Positions 33,029 through 41,562 of a stretch of DNA of 64,000 nt are shown one piece after another. The notes beneath the pieces are model-generated. The model was not told the origin of the DNA, ran no database searches, and saw only the letters and a program-made list of their open reading frames with translations. Within the stretch, counting starts at the first letter, position 1, and every line of letters starts with the position of its first letter. The position numbers and the translations under genes were made by a program. This stretch comes from CAZCAQ01 sp964496905 (lineage in GTDB: Bacteria; Patescibacteriota; WWE3; UBA101185; UBA10185): contig CAZCAQ010000001.1 of the NCBI GenBank assembly GCA_964496905.1, positions 57,363-121,362 on the forward strand, in the 5' to 3' direction.

Positions 33029-34285
33029 ATGTTCAAACAATTAACGTCAAACACTGAAAATCTGCTTAAAGCTGGTGTGTTTGGTTTGTTCGCTATATTT
33101 CCAGTACTTTTTACGTCTATGACGGTAGAAAGCTTTGAATTTCCTAAAACGATCTTTTTATACATTGCGGCTACTACGCTTGTCATTTGGTTTTTTATTT
33201 TTAATAAAGGACCGGTAAAGCGCCCTGCATTGCCTGTTCTGGTTTTTGTAGGCGTATATGGCATAGCCAGCTTGTTAAGTTCGCACTTTTACACTTCTTT
33301 TTGGGGGTATTATTCAAGATTTAACGGGGGTTTTTATTCTATTTTGTGCTTTTTCTTTGTGTACTTTGTAATAATTAATATTTTTACACGCCAAGACATG
33401 GCTATGTTAAAAAAACTAATAGTAATTTGCTCGTTACCCGTAAGTTTATTTGCAGTCTGGCAGCATTTAAACTTTAACTTGGGAGTAAGTGCTAGTGAGG
33501 TTGTGCGGGTTTATTCCACAATTGGCCAGCCAAACTGGCTTGGAGCCTATTTAGCCAGTATGTGCATGATCGCATTTGGTTTTGTAAATTATGAAGGTTT
33601 ACGCAGAAATTGGCTTTTGTTTGCGTTTTGCTTTGTTTTGGCATTTTTTGGACTTTGGTTCACTTTTTCGCTTTCAGCGCTTTTGGGGTTTGGCATTGGT
33701 CTTTTGTACTGGTTTTTTGGCGTAAAAAAGTTGAACTGGAAAAGAACAAGCATGGTTTTAGCTGTTTGCTTTGTGGTTATGCTTATGCAGCCAGGAATTT
33801 GGAAGGAACGCCTGCTTGATGCGTTTAAGACAGTAGCGCTTGTTGACGTAGTATTTGCACAAAATAACGGGGGATCCCAAAATCCTCAAAACTTTACCGT
33901 TTCTGATTCAGGCGTTATTCGCAAAGGGATTTGGAAGGGTACCTTAATGATCGTCGTAGCTTCTCCAAAAAATGCCCTAATTGGAACAGGACCTGAAACT
34001 TTTCCGTATCAATTTCAAAAAGTCCGGCCAACTGAACTAAATTACAGTTCTGAATGGGATTTTATACTAAATAAGCCACATAATTATTATTTGGAAATTT
34101 TGTCAACAACGGGCTTTATTGGCCTTTTGGCGTATTTATGGTTTATTGGTTGGGTTTTTGTAAAAGCTGAAAAAACCTCGCGCCCCATGTTTTTGGTTAT
34201 TTTTGTGACAAATTTCTTTTCTTGGCCGATTAGCGTTATAAATTTACTTTTTTGGGGAATGGCAGCAGAACATGAAATTGACTAA
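33029..34285 (+). CDS. O-antigen ligase/polymerase-like membrane protein
   Basis: 418 aa, about eleven membrane segments and one long outer loop at about 270-335. GQPNWLGAYLASM, GTGPETFPYQF and KPHNYYLEILSTTGFIGLL are typical of the Wzy/WaaL family, in which the His-containing periplasmic loop handles a lipid-linked glycan. It would polymerise or ligate envelope polysaccharide outside the membrane. The end overlaps the TPR-like gene by 14 bases. Confidence 0.9.
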   Translation: MFKQLTSNTENLLKAGVFGLFAIFPVLFTSMTVESFEFPKTIFLYIAATTLVIWFFIFNKGPVKRPALPVLVFVGVYGIASLLSSHFYTSFWGYYSRFNGGFYSILCFFFVYFVIINIFTRQDMAMLKKLIVICSLPVSLFAVWQHLNFNLGVSASEVVRVYSTIGQPNWLGAYLASMCMIAFGFVNYEGLRRNWLLFAFCFVLAFFGLWFTFSLSALLGFGIGLLYWFFGVKKLNWKRTSMVLAVCFVVMLMQPGIWKERLLDAFKTVALVDVVFAQNNGGSQNPQNFTVSDSGVIRKGIWKGTLMIVVASPKNALIGTGPETFPYQFQKVRPTELNYSSEWDFILNKPHNYYLEILSTTGFIGLLAYLWFIGWVFVKAEKTSRPMFLVIFVTNFFSWPISVINLLFWGMAAEHEID

Positions 34286-34865
34286 AATAGTTCTAATTTT
34301 TGTAAATATAGTTTTAGTTGTAATTTTTGCCAAATTTTTTGCAGCAGATATAAATGCCAAAAAAATCGACGTTGCTGTAAAAGATTTAAACTTTGAAAAA
34401 GCGCTTAAAAACGCAAATTCGGCTATAAAAATGAATCCGCACGAACCATATTATTATAGACAGCGCGCAAAAATTTTTGTGCTACTTGCCGCTCAAGAAA
34501 ATTTGGATAAAAAAGTTTATAAAGAACAAGCTTTAAATGATTTACAAAGTGGATATAAATTAAATACTGATAATTTAGCAACGCTTCGCAACAGTATTCC
34601 CTATTATTATTTTTTGGCTAAAGACGACTTTGCACTTCAACAAGACCCAAATACAAACGTAAACATTGATGGTGATTTTGCGCCAACAACACTGGATTTT
34701 TATAAAACCACAAAAAACAGATTTAATACTGACGCTGGCGTAATTGTAACAATTGCAAAATACGAAAAACTTTTGGGCTTTAATAAAGAATATGTGAAAA
34801 GTGTAGAAATGCTTAAAAAACTTAGGCCTGATTTACTAGAATGGTACCCAGGAATTGCTTATTGA
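34272..34865 (+). CDS. Membrane-anchored TPR-like protein
   Basis: 197 aa with an N-terminal membrane helix (about 4-24) and at least two TPR-like units (FEKALKNANSAIKMNPHEPYY and ALNDLQSGYKLNTDN). TPR proteins downstream of Wzy-like genes often scaffold the polymer machinery, like the fused TPR domains of O-antigen ligases. Inferred to be its partner from the 14-base gene overlap. Converges on the PEGA gene with a 7-base overlap. Confidence 0.78.
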   Translation: MKLTKIVLIFVNIVLVVIFAKFFAADINAKKIDVAVKDLNFEKALKNANSAIKMNPHEPYYYRQRAKIFVLLAAQENLDKKVYKEQALNDLQSGYKLNTDNLATLRNSIPYYYFLAKDDFALQQDPNTNVNIDGDFAPTTLDFYKTTKNRFNTDAGVIVTIAKYEKLLGFNKEYVKSVEMLKKLRPDLLEWYPGIAY

Positions 34866-36109
34866 GTAGGCGTTGTGGTTGATGGAGTTGGCGTGGTTGT
34901 AGTTGTAGTGACAGCGTCTTCATCGGCGTCTTCGTCGGCAGGTTTTTCACCACCAGTTACTTCAACGTATGTTCCCGAAACCCAACCTTCTGGTATTTTG
35001 TCAGAAACTTTAATTTTTACCCAGCCGTTACTTTCTTCTAAAACTGGAAATGTTTCGCCTTGATTAACTTTTGCAAGTTCTGCACCATTTACGTTTGGTT
35101 GATCGCGAACTCTAAGCCATCCGGTACCTGTGTCTAAAACTTTGGCAGTTTTTTCCGCACTCACACTAAGCAAAGCTAAGGCATCTTTTGCCTCAAGTGT
35201 TAAACCCGGTGTATCAGATTGGCGACCTAAATAGCCACCTTTGTTTAAATCTTTTAAGTTTTTCACATTATCTGCTGGAACAACCGCACCAGTATTATCA
35301 TAAATAGTACCTTTGTAATCGACAAAGTAATCAAAAACTGGTTCTTTGTTAACTCCAACACCAGAAAGATTTATGCCTTCAAGCGCATTCCAGTAAACAA
35401 CTGCTTTTGCCCATTGAGCGGGATCAGTTGTAACAATAGCGTTATCAACAGTAAGGTCGTACATTGTTTGAGAATTCTTTAACAATGAAACTTTAGACGG
35501 AACTGGAACAGGGAAAAGAGTGAAAGCTAGGTTTAGTGTTGCACCTTCAAAAGTTTTAACGCGCTGAGAAGCGGGTCTATAACCAGGTTTTTCAACTTTT
35601 ATATCGTAATCTCCTGCGGTTAGGTTAGTACTAGAAAAGGGGGTTTTTCCAATTTCTGTACCGTCAATATACACCGTTGCTTGGTCTGGATCCGAAACAA
35701 CACGCAAAACAGTGTTACCATCTTTTTTTTCAAACCATACGTTACCTCCTGATGAAAAAGTTGGAGAAACACCAAGGTTTCGGGTTACTGTAACTTCTGC
35801 ATTGGGAATAAAGGAAATGGAGGTTTCGTAATTGTTTGCATCGGAACGAACAGAAATTTTTCTTTCGCCTGGTTTTATTTCGGCAGATGTAAACGGACTT
35901 TCTCCCACAAACTCGTCGTCAATAAAAACTTTAGCTTTTTCAGGTTCCGTTTTTACAACTAAGGTAGCTTTGCCACGAAGGTTTGTAACTTTATCAACAA
36001 TTCCTCTGCCAAAAACAAAGAATAAAACCCCCGCCAATATAAAAAGCGCTATATAAATAAATGTTGAATAATTGTGCGAACCTTGAGGTTTTAGTGTTGA
36101 AATTGTCAT
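34859..36109 (-). CDS. PEGA-SH3 surface protein
   Basis: 416 aa. A membrane helix at about 15-32 anchors an outer part with two PEGA domains (about 47-115, with KAKVFIDDEFVGESPF; and 128-200, with ATVYIDGTEIGKTPFSSTNL), a less clear middle region, a bacterial SH3 domain (about 325-390, GWLRVRDQPNVNGAEL and GWVKIKV) and an acidic, then Thr/Pro-rich tail. SH3b domains bind wall peptides, so it probably tethers the membrane to peptidoglycan. Confidence 0.9.
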   Translation of the reverse strand: MTISTLKPQGSHNYSTFIYIALFILAGVLFFVFGRGIVDKVTNLRGKATLVVKTEPEKAKVFIDDEFVGESPFTSAEIKPGERKISVRSDANNYETSISFIPNAEVTVTRNLGVSPTFSSGGNVWFEKKDGNTVLRVVSDPDQATVYIDGTEIGKTPFSSTNLTAGDYDIKVEKPGYRPASQRVKTFEGATLNLAFTLFPVPVPSKVSLLKNSQTMYDLTVDNAIVTTDPAQWAKAVVYWNALEGINLSGVGVNKEPVFDYFVDYKGTIYDNTGAVVPADNVKNLKDLNKGGYLGRQSDTPGLTLEAKDALALLSVSAEKTAKVLDTGTGWLRVRDQPNVNGAELAKVNQGETFPVLEESNGWVKIKVSDKIPEGWVSGTYVEVTGGEKPADEDADEDAVTTTTTTPTPSTTTPTQ

Positions 36110-36199
36110 AGCTATTACCTAATAGTAAATTATCACGCTGATGTTAAAATATCAATTGCCGTTGATGTTACTGGTAAAATGTAGTTTGTAAAAAGGTCT

Positions 36200-36274
36200 G
36201 GCCTGGTAGCCAAGTGGTAAGGCGAGGGTCTGCAAAACCCTTATACGCGGGTTCGATTCCCGCCCAGGCCTCCA
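36200..36274 (+). tRNA. tRNA-Cys (GCA)
   Basis: 75 bases. Acceptor GGCCTGG pairs with CCAGGCC, the D arm, anticodon stem and TTCGATT T-loop are intact, anticodon GCA is at 36232-36234, and CCA is encoded at 36272-36274. Confidence 0.97.
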
Positions 36275-36338
36275 GATGCTTGTGCACAATTGCTAATTTG
36301 CAGTTGTGGTTGGGCATCTGGAAGCGAGGACGACATGC

Positions 36339-36587
36339 TTAGCCTGGATCATAAATTTTATTCTGTGCACGCCCATTACGAAGTGCAACACGAGCCTGAT
36401 GTGTATAACTTGAGGTTGCGCCGATTCTTACCTTTAAATCTATCCAATAATCTAGCTCCTCATTTGGGATGCTATTATCTGCGACGCGCGGCCAAAAGTC
36501 AGCACCATTTGACAGGCTGGACACCAAATGCGGATACTCCGCCTTGAAATAAGCTTCAACCGTTGGATACGTGAACTGATCGGCCAT
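36339..36587 (-). CDS. Small soluble protein, unknown
   Basis: 82 aa from ATG 36587, chosen because AAGGAG stands 8 bases upstream and a promoter lies before it; the frame extends upstream to 36641 without a ribosome site. Rich in aromatic residues, no cysteine, no signal. More GC-rich than its surroundings. A plus-strand frame in the same place lacks any start signal. No family recognised. Confidence 0.68.
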   Translation of the reverse strand: MADQFTYPTVEAYFKAEYPHLVSSLSNGADFWPRVADNSIPNEELDYWIDLKVRIGATSSYTHQARVALRNGRAQNKIYDPG

Positions 36588-36626
36588 TGTTATTACTCCT
36601 TGTGTAGTGTGATCTAAACTAAGCGA

Positions 36627-36654
36627 AGCATAGAAAATCACTTGTTCTTGTCAA
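36627..36654 (-). promoter_or_regulatory. Promoter of the 82-aa gene
   Basis: TTGACA-N16-TATGCT on the minus strand, giving a leader of about 30 bases. Confidence 0.6.
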
Positions 36655-36704
36655 TAGTAATAGGTTTATAAACTGTTAATAACTAAGAAGCAAGCACTAG
36701 TCAC

Positions 36705-36736
36705 TTGACACTCTCAAGCCCAGAGTGCTATATAAT
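36705..36736 (+). promoter_or_regulatory. CIRCE-like operator and promoter of groESL
   Basis: TTGACACTC, nine bases, GAGTGCTAT matches the CIRCE layout (TTAGCACTC-N9-GAGTGCTAA) with changes in the outer bases. TTGACA at the left edge and TATAAT at 36731-36736 serve as promoter boxes, so HrcA binding would block polymerase. hrcA itself is not in this window. A 100-base leader with a GCCAAGTTT hairpin follows. Confidence 0.8.
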
Positions 36737-36834
36737 GTAGTGCGATAAAAAAGGCCAAGTTTAGCTAAAAAACCAAACTTTGGCAAAATCAAGCCCAAAA
36801 AATTTAAAAGTACAAAATTAAAAAAAGGATATAA

Positions 36835-37155
36835 ATGACTACAAAAAATTCAACAAGCAAAGTCAGTTCCGTTAAACCTCTTTACGATTATTTATTAATT
36901 GAGCCCAAAGCCACCGAAACAACCACTTCTTCGGGCATTATTATTCCAGACACAGCAAATAAGGAAAAACCTCAAGAAGGTACTGTTATTTCAGCAGGAG
37001 CAGGAAGAATGGAAGACGGCAACCAGGTTGCTCTAACAGTAAAAGTAGGCAACACCGTTTTATTTAAAAAATGGGGTGGAACCGAAATTAAGCTTGAAGG
37101 AAAAGAGTATTTACTTATTAAAGAGGAAGATATCCTCGCCATAATTGAAGGCTAA
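36835..37155 (+). CDS. groES: Co-chaperonin GroES
   Basis: 106 aa. SVKPLYDYLLIEPKATETTTSSGIIIPDTA is the usual N-terminal part with the mobile loop that docks on GroEL (split here in description only), followed by GTVISAGAGRMEDG, KVGNTVLFKKWGGTEIK and LLIKEEDILAII. It carries about 10 extra N-terminal residues. AAAGGA is 6 bases upstream of ATG. It forms the lid of the folding chamber and is transcribed with groEL 21 bases downstream. Confidence 0.98.
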   Translation: MTTKNSTSKVSSVKPLYDYLLIEPKATETTTSSGIIIPDTANKEKPQEGTVISAGAGRMEDGNQVALTVKVGNTVLFKKWGGTEIKLEGKEYLLIKEEDILAIIEG

Positions 37156-37176
37156 CGAAAGAAAGGAAATTATAAA

Positions 37177-38838
37177 ATGGCAGCAAAAATGATTTTATAT
37201 GGCGATGAAGCCAGAAACAAACTTAAGGCAGGCGTTGATAAGCTTGCAAATGCAGTAGTAACAACTTTGGGACCAAAAGGTCGTAACGTGGCTTTGGCAA
37301 AAAGCTGGGGAGCACCTCAAGTAGTTCACGACGGAGTTACAGTTGCAAAAGAAATTGAACTTTCAGACCCGTTTGAAAACATGGGCGCACAATTGGTTCG
37401 CCAAGCTTCTGAAAAAACAAACGACATGGCAGGAGATGGAACGACAACTTCTACTTTGTTAGCTCAAGTTTTAGTAAGTGAAGGAATGAGAAACGTTTCC
37501 GCAGGTGCAAACCCAATGATTTTGCGATCGGGGCTTGAAAAAGCGCGAGACGCAGCCGTTAAGGAAATTGAAAAACTCGCCAAACCAATTACAACCAAGG
37601 CCGAAAAAGCTCAAGTTGCTACGATTTCCGCTCAAAACGCCGAAATTGGCAACTTAATAGCTGATGCTATGGAAAAAGTTGGAGACGACGGCGTTATTAC
37701 AGTTGAGGAATCCAAAGGTTTTGAAATGTCACTTGAATACAAAGGCGGAATGCAGTTCGACAAGGGCTATGTTTCTCCATACTTTGTAACTAATCCAGAA
37801 AAAATGGAGGCCGAAATTGCCGACCCATACATTTTGGTTACAGACAGCAAAGTAACAAGCATTCAAGACATGCTCCCAATGCTTGAGGAACTTATGAAGG
37901 TTAGCAAAAACTTGGTAATTATTGCCGACGACATTGACGGTGAAGCAATGGCAACTTTGGTTGTTAATAAGCTGCGAGGAACATTTAATGCACTAGCAGT
38001 AAAAGCTCCAGGTTTTGGCGATCGCCGAAAAGAGATGCTTCAAGATTTAGCCGTCTTAACCGGTGCAACCTACATTAGCGAAGAAACAGGCCGAAAACTG
38101 GATTCAGTAAAAGTTGCAGACCTTGGCCGAGCAGAAAAAGTAGTCGCGACAAAAGAAGACACAATTGTTGTTGGTGGAAAAGGCAAAGAAGCTGAAATTA
38201 AAGCTAGAATCGCGCAAATTCAAAACCAAATCTCAAACACTGACTCAACATACGACAAAGAAAAATTAATCGAACGCTTGGCAAAACTAACAGGCGGAGT
38301 TGCAGTAATTTCAGTGGGAGCCGCAACCGAGACCGAATTAAAAGAGAAAAAATTGCGAGTCGAAGACGCCGTTAACGCAACTAAAGCAGCTGTTGAAGAA
38401 GGAATTGTTCCTGGAGGCGGAATTGCCTTAATTAGAGTTCGCGACGCAGTAGCAAAACTAAAGCTTGAAGGTGAAGAAAAAACCGGCGCTGAAATTTTGT
38501 ACCGAGCGCTAGAAAAACCAGCCCGAGCAATTGTTGAAAACGCAGGAAAAGATTCAGGCGAAGTTTTGGCCGAAATTACCCGACGAGCCGAAGAAGAAAA
38601 GAATCCAAACATTGGCTACAACATTTATACCATGGGCTACGAAGATTTAATCAAAGCAGGTGTTGCAGACCCAGCAAAAGTTACCCGAAGCGCTTTGCAA
38701 AACGCCGTTTCGGTAGCAATTATGATTTTGACGACTGAATGTTTGGTCGTAGACGCACCTGAAAAGAAAGAGGCCGGACACGCACACGGCGGTGGAATGG
38801 ATGACATGGGCATGGGTGGCATGGGCGGAATGATGTGA
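37177..38838 (+). CDS. groEL: Chaperonin GroEL
   Basis: 553 aa, full length. TLGPKGRNVAL, GDGTTTSTLLAQ (ATP site), the apical domain, GGGIALIRVRDA and a C-terminal GGMDDMGMGGMGGMM tail are all present. AAAGGAAA precedes the ATG. Second gene of the CIRCE-controlled operon. The terminator lies about 120 bases further on, after a set of short repeats. Confidence 0.99.
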   Translation: MAAKMILYGDEARNKLKAGVDKLANAVVTTLGPKGRNVALAKSWGAPQVVHDGVTVAKEIELSDPFENMGAQLVRQASEKTNDMAGDGTTTSTLLAQVLVSEGMRNVSAGANPMILRSGLEKARDAAVKEIEKLAKPITTKAEKAQVATISAQNAEIGNLIADAMEKVGDDGVITVEESKGFEMSLEYKGGMQFDKGYVSPYFVTNPEKMEAEIADPYILVTDSKVTSIQDMLPMLEELMKVSKNLVIIADDIDGEAMATLVVNKLRGTFNALAVKAPGFGDRRKEMLQDLAVLTGATYISEETGRKLDSVKVADLGRAEKVVATKEDTIVVGGKGKEAEIKARIAQIQNQISNTDSTYDKEKLIERLAKLTGGVAVISVGAATETELKEKKLRVEDAVNATKAAVEEGIVPGGGIALIRVRDAVAKLKLEGEEKTGAEILYRALEKPARAIVENAGKDSGEVLAEITRRAEEEKNPNIGYNIYTMGYEDLIKAGVADPAKVTRSALQNAVSVAIMILTTECLVVDAPEKKEAGHAHGGGMDDMGMGGMGGMM

Positions 38839-38918
38839 CGCTACACTACCCTTTTCTCGCTACGCTCGAAAACGTGACGCTTCGCTACCATCATCCCATG
38901 ATGTGACGTTATACTACC
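38835..38918 (+). repeat. Three imperfect 16-base repeats after groEL
   Basis: GTGACGCTACACTACC (38835), GTGACGCTTCGCTACC (38874) and GTGACGTTATACTACC (38903), spaced 39 and 29 bases apart; the first overlaps the groEL stop codon. The sequence between them contains a CTCGCTACGCTCGA near-palindrome. Confidence 0.7.
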
Positions 38919-38956
38919 TTGCTTCGCACGTAACGCTTAGACTTAACTAAAAATTA

Positions 38957-38987
38957 AAACCCGAGGCTTGCGCTTCGGGTTTTTTTA
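38957..38987 (+). terminator. groESL terminator
   Basis: AACCCGA(A)G pairs with CTTCGGGTT around GGCTTGCG, then seven T. Confidence 0.88.
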
Positions 38988-39032
38988 TGTAATAAGATGT
39001 ATACAAAAATCACACTACAAAGGAGATGAAAC

Positions 39033-39299
39033 ATGCTTGGCATTTCAGAGTCTACTCTACTTGCAGTTTTTTTGGGCATTCTGGCAGGCAGCGTCATTGG
39101 ATCTATACTTAAAGCCAATGCAGACGAGCCCAATAAAACATTTTCTTGGTTTATGTTTGGAATAGGAATACTAGTAACAGCGTTTGTGTTTGGTACCATA
39201 CTGTCTCAATTAGAGCAGTTTATTGTAGCAAGTGTGACGACCATCTTTATAGGTATAGCCGTGCTTATAGCTATGGCTATAGGAAAAGTCAAAAGTTAG
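39033..39299 (+). CDS. Small three-helix membrane protein
   Basis: 88 aa with AAAGGAG 7 bases before the ATG. Hydrophobic segments at about 8-28, 38-60 and 65-83. One acidic loop (NADEPNKT). No family recognised; it resembles other small proteins of this window (20125, 39359, 40394) only in size and layout. It sits right after the groESL terminator and is probably independently transcribed. Confidence 0.8.
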   Translation: MLGISESTLLAVFLGILAGSVIGSILKANADEPNKTFSWFMFGIGILVTAFVFGTILSQLEQFIVASVTTIFIGIAVLIAMAIGKVKS

Positions 39300-39358
39300 A
39301 AAAACCTAGTTTGGGCACTATAACTTAGGCAACAAACAAAAATCAGGGAGGTGTAACT

Positions 39359-39631
39359 ATGATGGAGATTTCTTGGACAGGCGTGATGGTAGCAATCGTG
39401 GCAGTTGTTATGGGTGGCATACTGGGTCTTCTCCTAAACATACTAAAGAGCTCGAACTGGTTGCACGCCATGTTACTCGTCACGGCTTTTTTAGGCCTGG
39501 TGGCAGTTCTAGTGCTCAGCATTATGAACAAAGAGTTTCTAATCGTGTTTTCGCCACTAATCTTACTAGTGGCTTCCTACGTAAGTGCCATATTAATTGC
39601 AGGCATTTCGGAGAGTAAACGCGCAAATTGA
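39359..39631 (+). CDS. Small three-helix membrane protein
   Basis: 90 aa with GGGAGG 7 bases before ATG 39359. Hydrophobic segments at about 7-28, 34-55 and 60-84, basic end (SESKRAN). A possible promoter TTAGAA-N17-TATAAC lies before it, overlapping the end of the 39033 gene. A frame-shifted overlapping ORF is a shadow. Function unknown. Confidence 0.8.
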   Translation: MMEISWTGVMVAIVAVVMGGILGLLLNILKSSNWLHAMLLVTAFLGLVAVLVLSIMNKEFLIVFSPLILLVASYVSAILIAGISESKRAN

Positions 39632-39746
39632 CATAACTGTGGCATGGGTAAGTCTTCCTGTACAAGTACTAACCTTCTTAGGAGTGTACAAAGTTTTCGT
39701 CAAAATACAGGCGAAAAGTACGTAGGTAGCAAACCAATAGATAGCT

Positions 39747-39788
39747 AAAAAAGCACCCCAACTGCAAGAGGTGCTTTTTCTTTTTTTG
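39747..39788. terminator. Bidirectional intrinsic terminator
   Basis: AAAAAGCACC pairs with GGTGCTTTTT around a 12-base loop, with a T tract on the plus strand and A-tract/T-tract symmetry on the minus strand. It would end both the 39359 transcript and the convergent hsp20 transcript. The 100 bases before it (39640-39740) hold no gene. Confidence 0.85.
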
Positions 39789-39817
39789 CGTCCTATAAGC
39801 TACAAGCCAACTAAAAT

Positions 39818-40240
39818 TTATGCTTTTTTCTTTACCTCAATCCTTTTTGGCTTTTCTTCTTCGAGTTTTGGCACCGTAACCTTAACCACGCCATTCTCAA
39901 CCTCTGCATCCGCAGCGGTTGCGTCCACCATACGTGGGAGGCTTGTTGAATACGAAAAGCTGGATTGCCTGTTGCTTCGGTAAACAACTTTCTTTTTGTC
40001 CTTTTGTTCCTCTGTTTCTTCAACTGAGGCACTTATTGTTAAAACATTACCCTCAATGGTAACGGCAACCTTGTCCTCAGGCACGCCTGGAACGGCTGCT
40101 TCCACTACAACCGAATCGTCGGTTTCATAAATATTTAAGCCTGACGCCGATGATAGATCAGGCAAATTAGTTAGCCAACTATCATCAATAATAGATGGAA
40201 AAATTGGATCAAAAGGGCTTCTCCATTTAACAAGAGCCAT
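39818..40240 (-). CDS. Hsp20 small heat-shock protein
   Basis: 140 aa. Alpha-crystallin domain from about 33 to 130 with NIYETDDSVVVEAAVPGVPEDKVAVTI, the AxxxNGVL-like AEVENGVVKVTVPK motif, and an IEV-type C-terminal anchor (RIEVKKKA). It holds unfolding proteins in large oligomers without ATP. AAAGGAGG is 6 bases upstream. A CIRCE-like palindrome upstream ties it to the groESL regulon. Confidence 0.97.
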   Translation of the reverse strand: MALVKWRSPFDPIFPSIIDDSWLTNLPDLSSASGLNIYETDDSVVVEAAVPGVPEDKVAVTIEGNVLTISASVEETEEQKDKKKVVYRSNRQSSFSYSTSLPRMVDATAADAEVENGVVKVTVPKLEEEKPKRIEVKKKA

Positions 40241-40274
40241 AAAGACCTCCTTTTAACTAATTACTTATTTATTA

Positions 40275-40301
40275 TTGGCAGTCTAGCAACTGGAGTGCCA
40301 A
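40275..40301 (-). promoter_or_regulatory. CIRCE-like operator of hsp20
   Basis: On the minus strand TTGGCACTC, nine bases, GACTGCCAA: the CIRCE 9-9-9 layout with compensating G/C changes and one mismatch in the arms. It stands about 35-60 bases before the hsp20 start. Confidence 0.75.
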
Positions 40302-40313
40302 TTAGTCAGGGGG

Positions 40314-40327
40314 TTTTTGCGCAAAAA
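40314..40327. promoter_or_regulatory. Perfect 14-base palindrome
   Basis: TTTTTGCGCAAAAA between the hsp20 operator and the divergent 40394 gene. Could be a protein-binding site for either gene; nothing else supports a role. Confidence 0.3.
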
Positions 40328-40393
40328 GAGTGGTTAAGGCTTGTAATTTATGCTACAAATCAGGTATCAAACCAATAATAATGAGGTGAAAGA

Positions 40394-40636
40394 ATGGAAA
40401 TACTGATTGTCGGTATAGTACACCTGGTTCTGGGGTATCTTATATGCAGAATTGCCATTTACTATAGCTTGAGGGACAAAGATACAGCCGTGACATCCTT
40501 TTTAATTACAATTGTTTTGGGCGTGACGTTGCCTAAACTAATCACGCCTAGTGCCTTCGCATTAATCGTGGGAGTCATTGCCGGTATCGCAGGTTACATA
40601 GCAGGACTAGTTTTGTATAGTCGCAAGAACAGATAA
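40394..40636 (+). CDS. Small three-helix membrane protein
   Basis: 80 aa with GAGG 9 bases before the ATG. Hydrophobic segments at about 2-22, 34-50 and 54-73, positively charged end (SRKNR). Divergent from hsp20 and closed by its own terminator. No family recognised. Confidence 0.78.
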   Translation: MEILIVGIVHLVLGYLICRIAIYYSLRDKDTAVTSFLITIVLGVTLPKLITPSAFALIVGVIAGIAGYIAGLVLYSRKNR

Positions 40637-40640
40637 AGAG

Positions 40641-40695
40641 TACTACTGTGAGCAAAAAGGCATGACTTTAGCCCACAGTAGTATGGTTTTTATTT
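40641..40695 (+). terminator. Intrinsic terminator of the 40394 gene
   Basis: TACTACTGTGAGC pairs with GCCCACAGTAGTA (near-perfect), then TGGTTTTTATTTT, overlapping the last codons of the convergent nucleotidyltransferase gene. Confidence 0.88.
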
Positions 40696-41556
40696 TACGA
40701 AGTACGCTTTTAACTTGAGAAAATTAGCCAGAATCTCGTCTTTACTATCCTTTTTATTAAAATGCACAAAACCGGGTAAAACCGTTTCTGTGGTCTTTTT
40801 AGGTTGCATATACAAAATTTGCAATTTACAAAAAAACTTTTCAAAAGCGTTCATTATTAGGTTTCGGCGTTCTTCAGCTTGCGTAGACAAAACCTCAAAA
40901 AAAGCAAAATTTGGATAAAAGTCGCAAACCCACTTGTTTTTGGTTAAAAATGTAAAATAGGCGTTTTTTTTGTTAATTAATGGGAACATTGTCACAATTT
41001 CGTGTGCCACATAAATGCTTTGATTGTTTTCCCATGTTGAACTAGTCTCATCTACAAACAAATTGGTACAAATTTTGTTTTTGCTATTAAGTTCAGTTCT
41101 ATAGAGTCCAACCGTTTTTAGCAACAGAAATACAAAAAACCGAGTAATCCAAAGGCGATGGTTTTGGGCAATTATAAAGACGTCAATGTCGTCTTCTTCA
41201 GTTTTATTTAGTGCGGCAACTGAACCAGTAACCGCCAAAAGCCTAATCCAAGGAATTTTTTGCAAAATGCGCGAGGCTTCATGGGCAAGCTCTAACGCTT
41301 GTAGTGAATTTTGTGTGCGCTCATTCACTTCAACTTGGTGGAGACCGTGTAACAAATAAAGGCCATTTTTTTCAACAACAAGATTTTTGTCAACTAAAGC
41401 CTGCAGTGCATGCGTCGCCTCATTTACATCAGAAACTTTGGAATATGCGCAAATTTTGTAAAAACTAATAGGATAATTAAAAACGGCAAAATAGCATAAA
41501 GTTTCCAAAATAGATTTTTCGGGCTGAGTTAAATTAGCAGGATGTTTTTGAGACAT
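40690..41556 (-). CDS. Winged-helix and nucleotidyltransferase-like protein
   Basis: 288 aa. The first 70 residues look like a winged helix (SILETLCYFAVFNYPIS, ALQALVDKNLVV). Then TGSVAALNKTEEDDIDVFII gives the GS...DxD signature of polymerase-beta-type nucleotidyltransferases, and a helical C-terminal region follows. Proteins of this kind are common in candidate phyla but have no settled substrate. Third gene of an operon after rnhA (6-base gap). Confidence 0.8.
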   Translation of the reverse strand: MSQKHPANLTQPEKSILETLCYFAVFNYPISFYKICAYSKVSDVNEATHALQALVDKNLVVEKNGLYLLHGLHQVEVNERTQNSLQALELAHEASRILQKIPWIRLLAVTGSVAALNKTEEDDIDVFIIAQNHRLWITRFFVFLLLKTVGLYRTELNSKNKICTNLFVDETSSTWENNQSIYVAHEIVTMFPLINKKNAYFTFLTKNKWVCDFYPNFAFFEVLSTQAEERRNLIMNAFEKFFCKLQILYMQPKKTTETVLPGFVHFNKKDSKDEILANFLKLKAYFVK

Positions 41557-41562
41557 TTAAAT

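Noticed and set aside
36290..36547. Plus-strand ORF after tRNA-Cys
   Set aside because: No ribosome site; the opposite strand has a promoter, AAGGAG and a sensible start.
38835..38918. CRISPR-like array
   Set aside because: Only three imperfect 16-base copies at unequal spacing and no cas genes.
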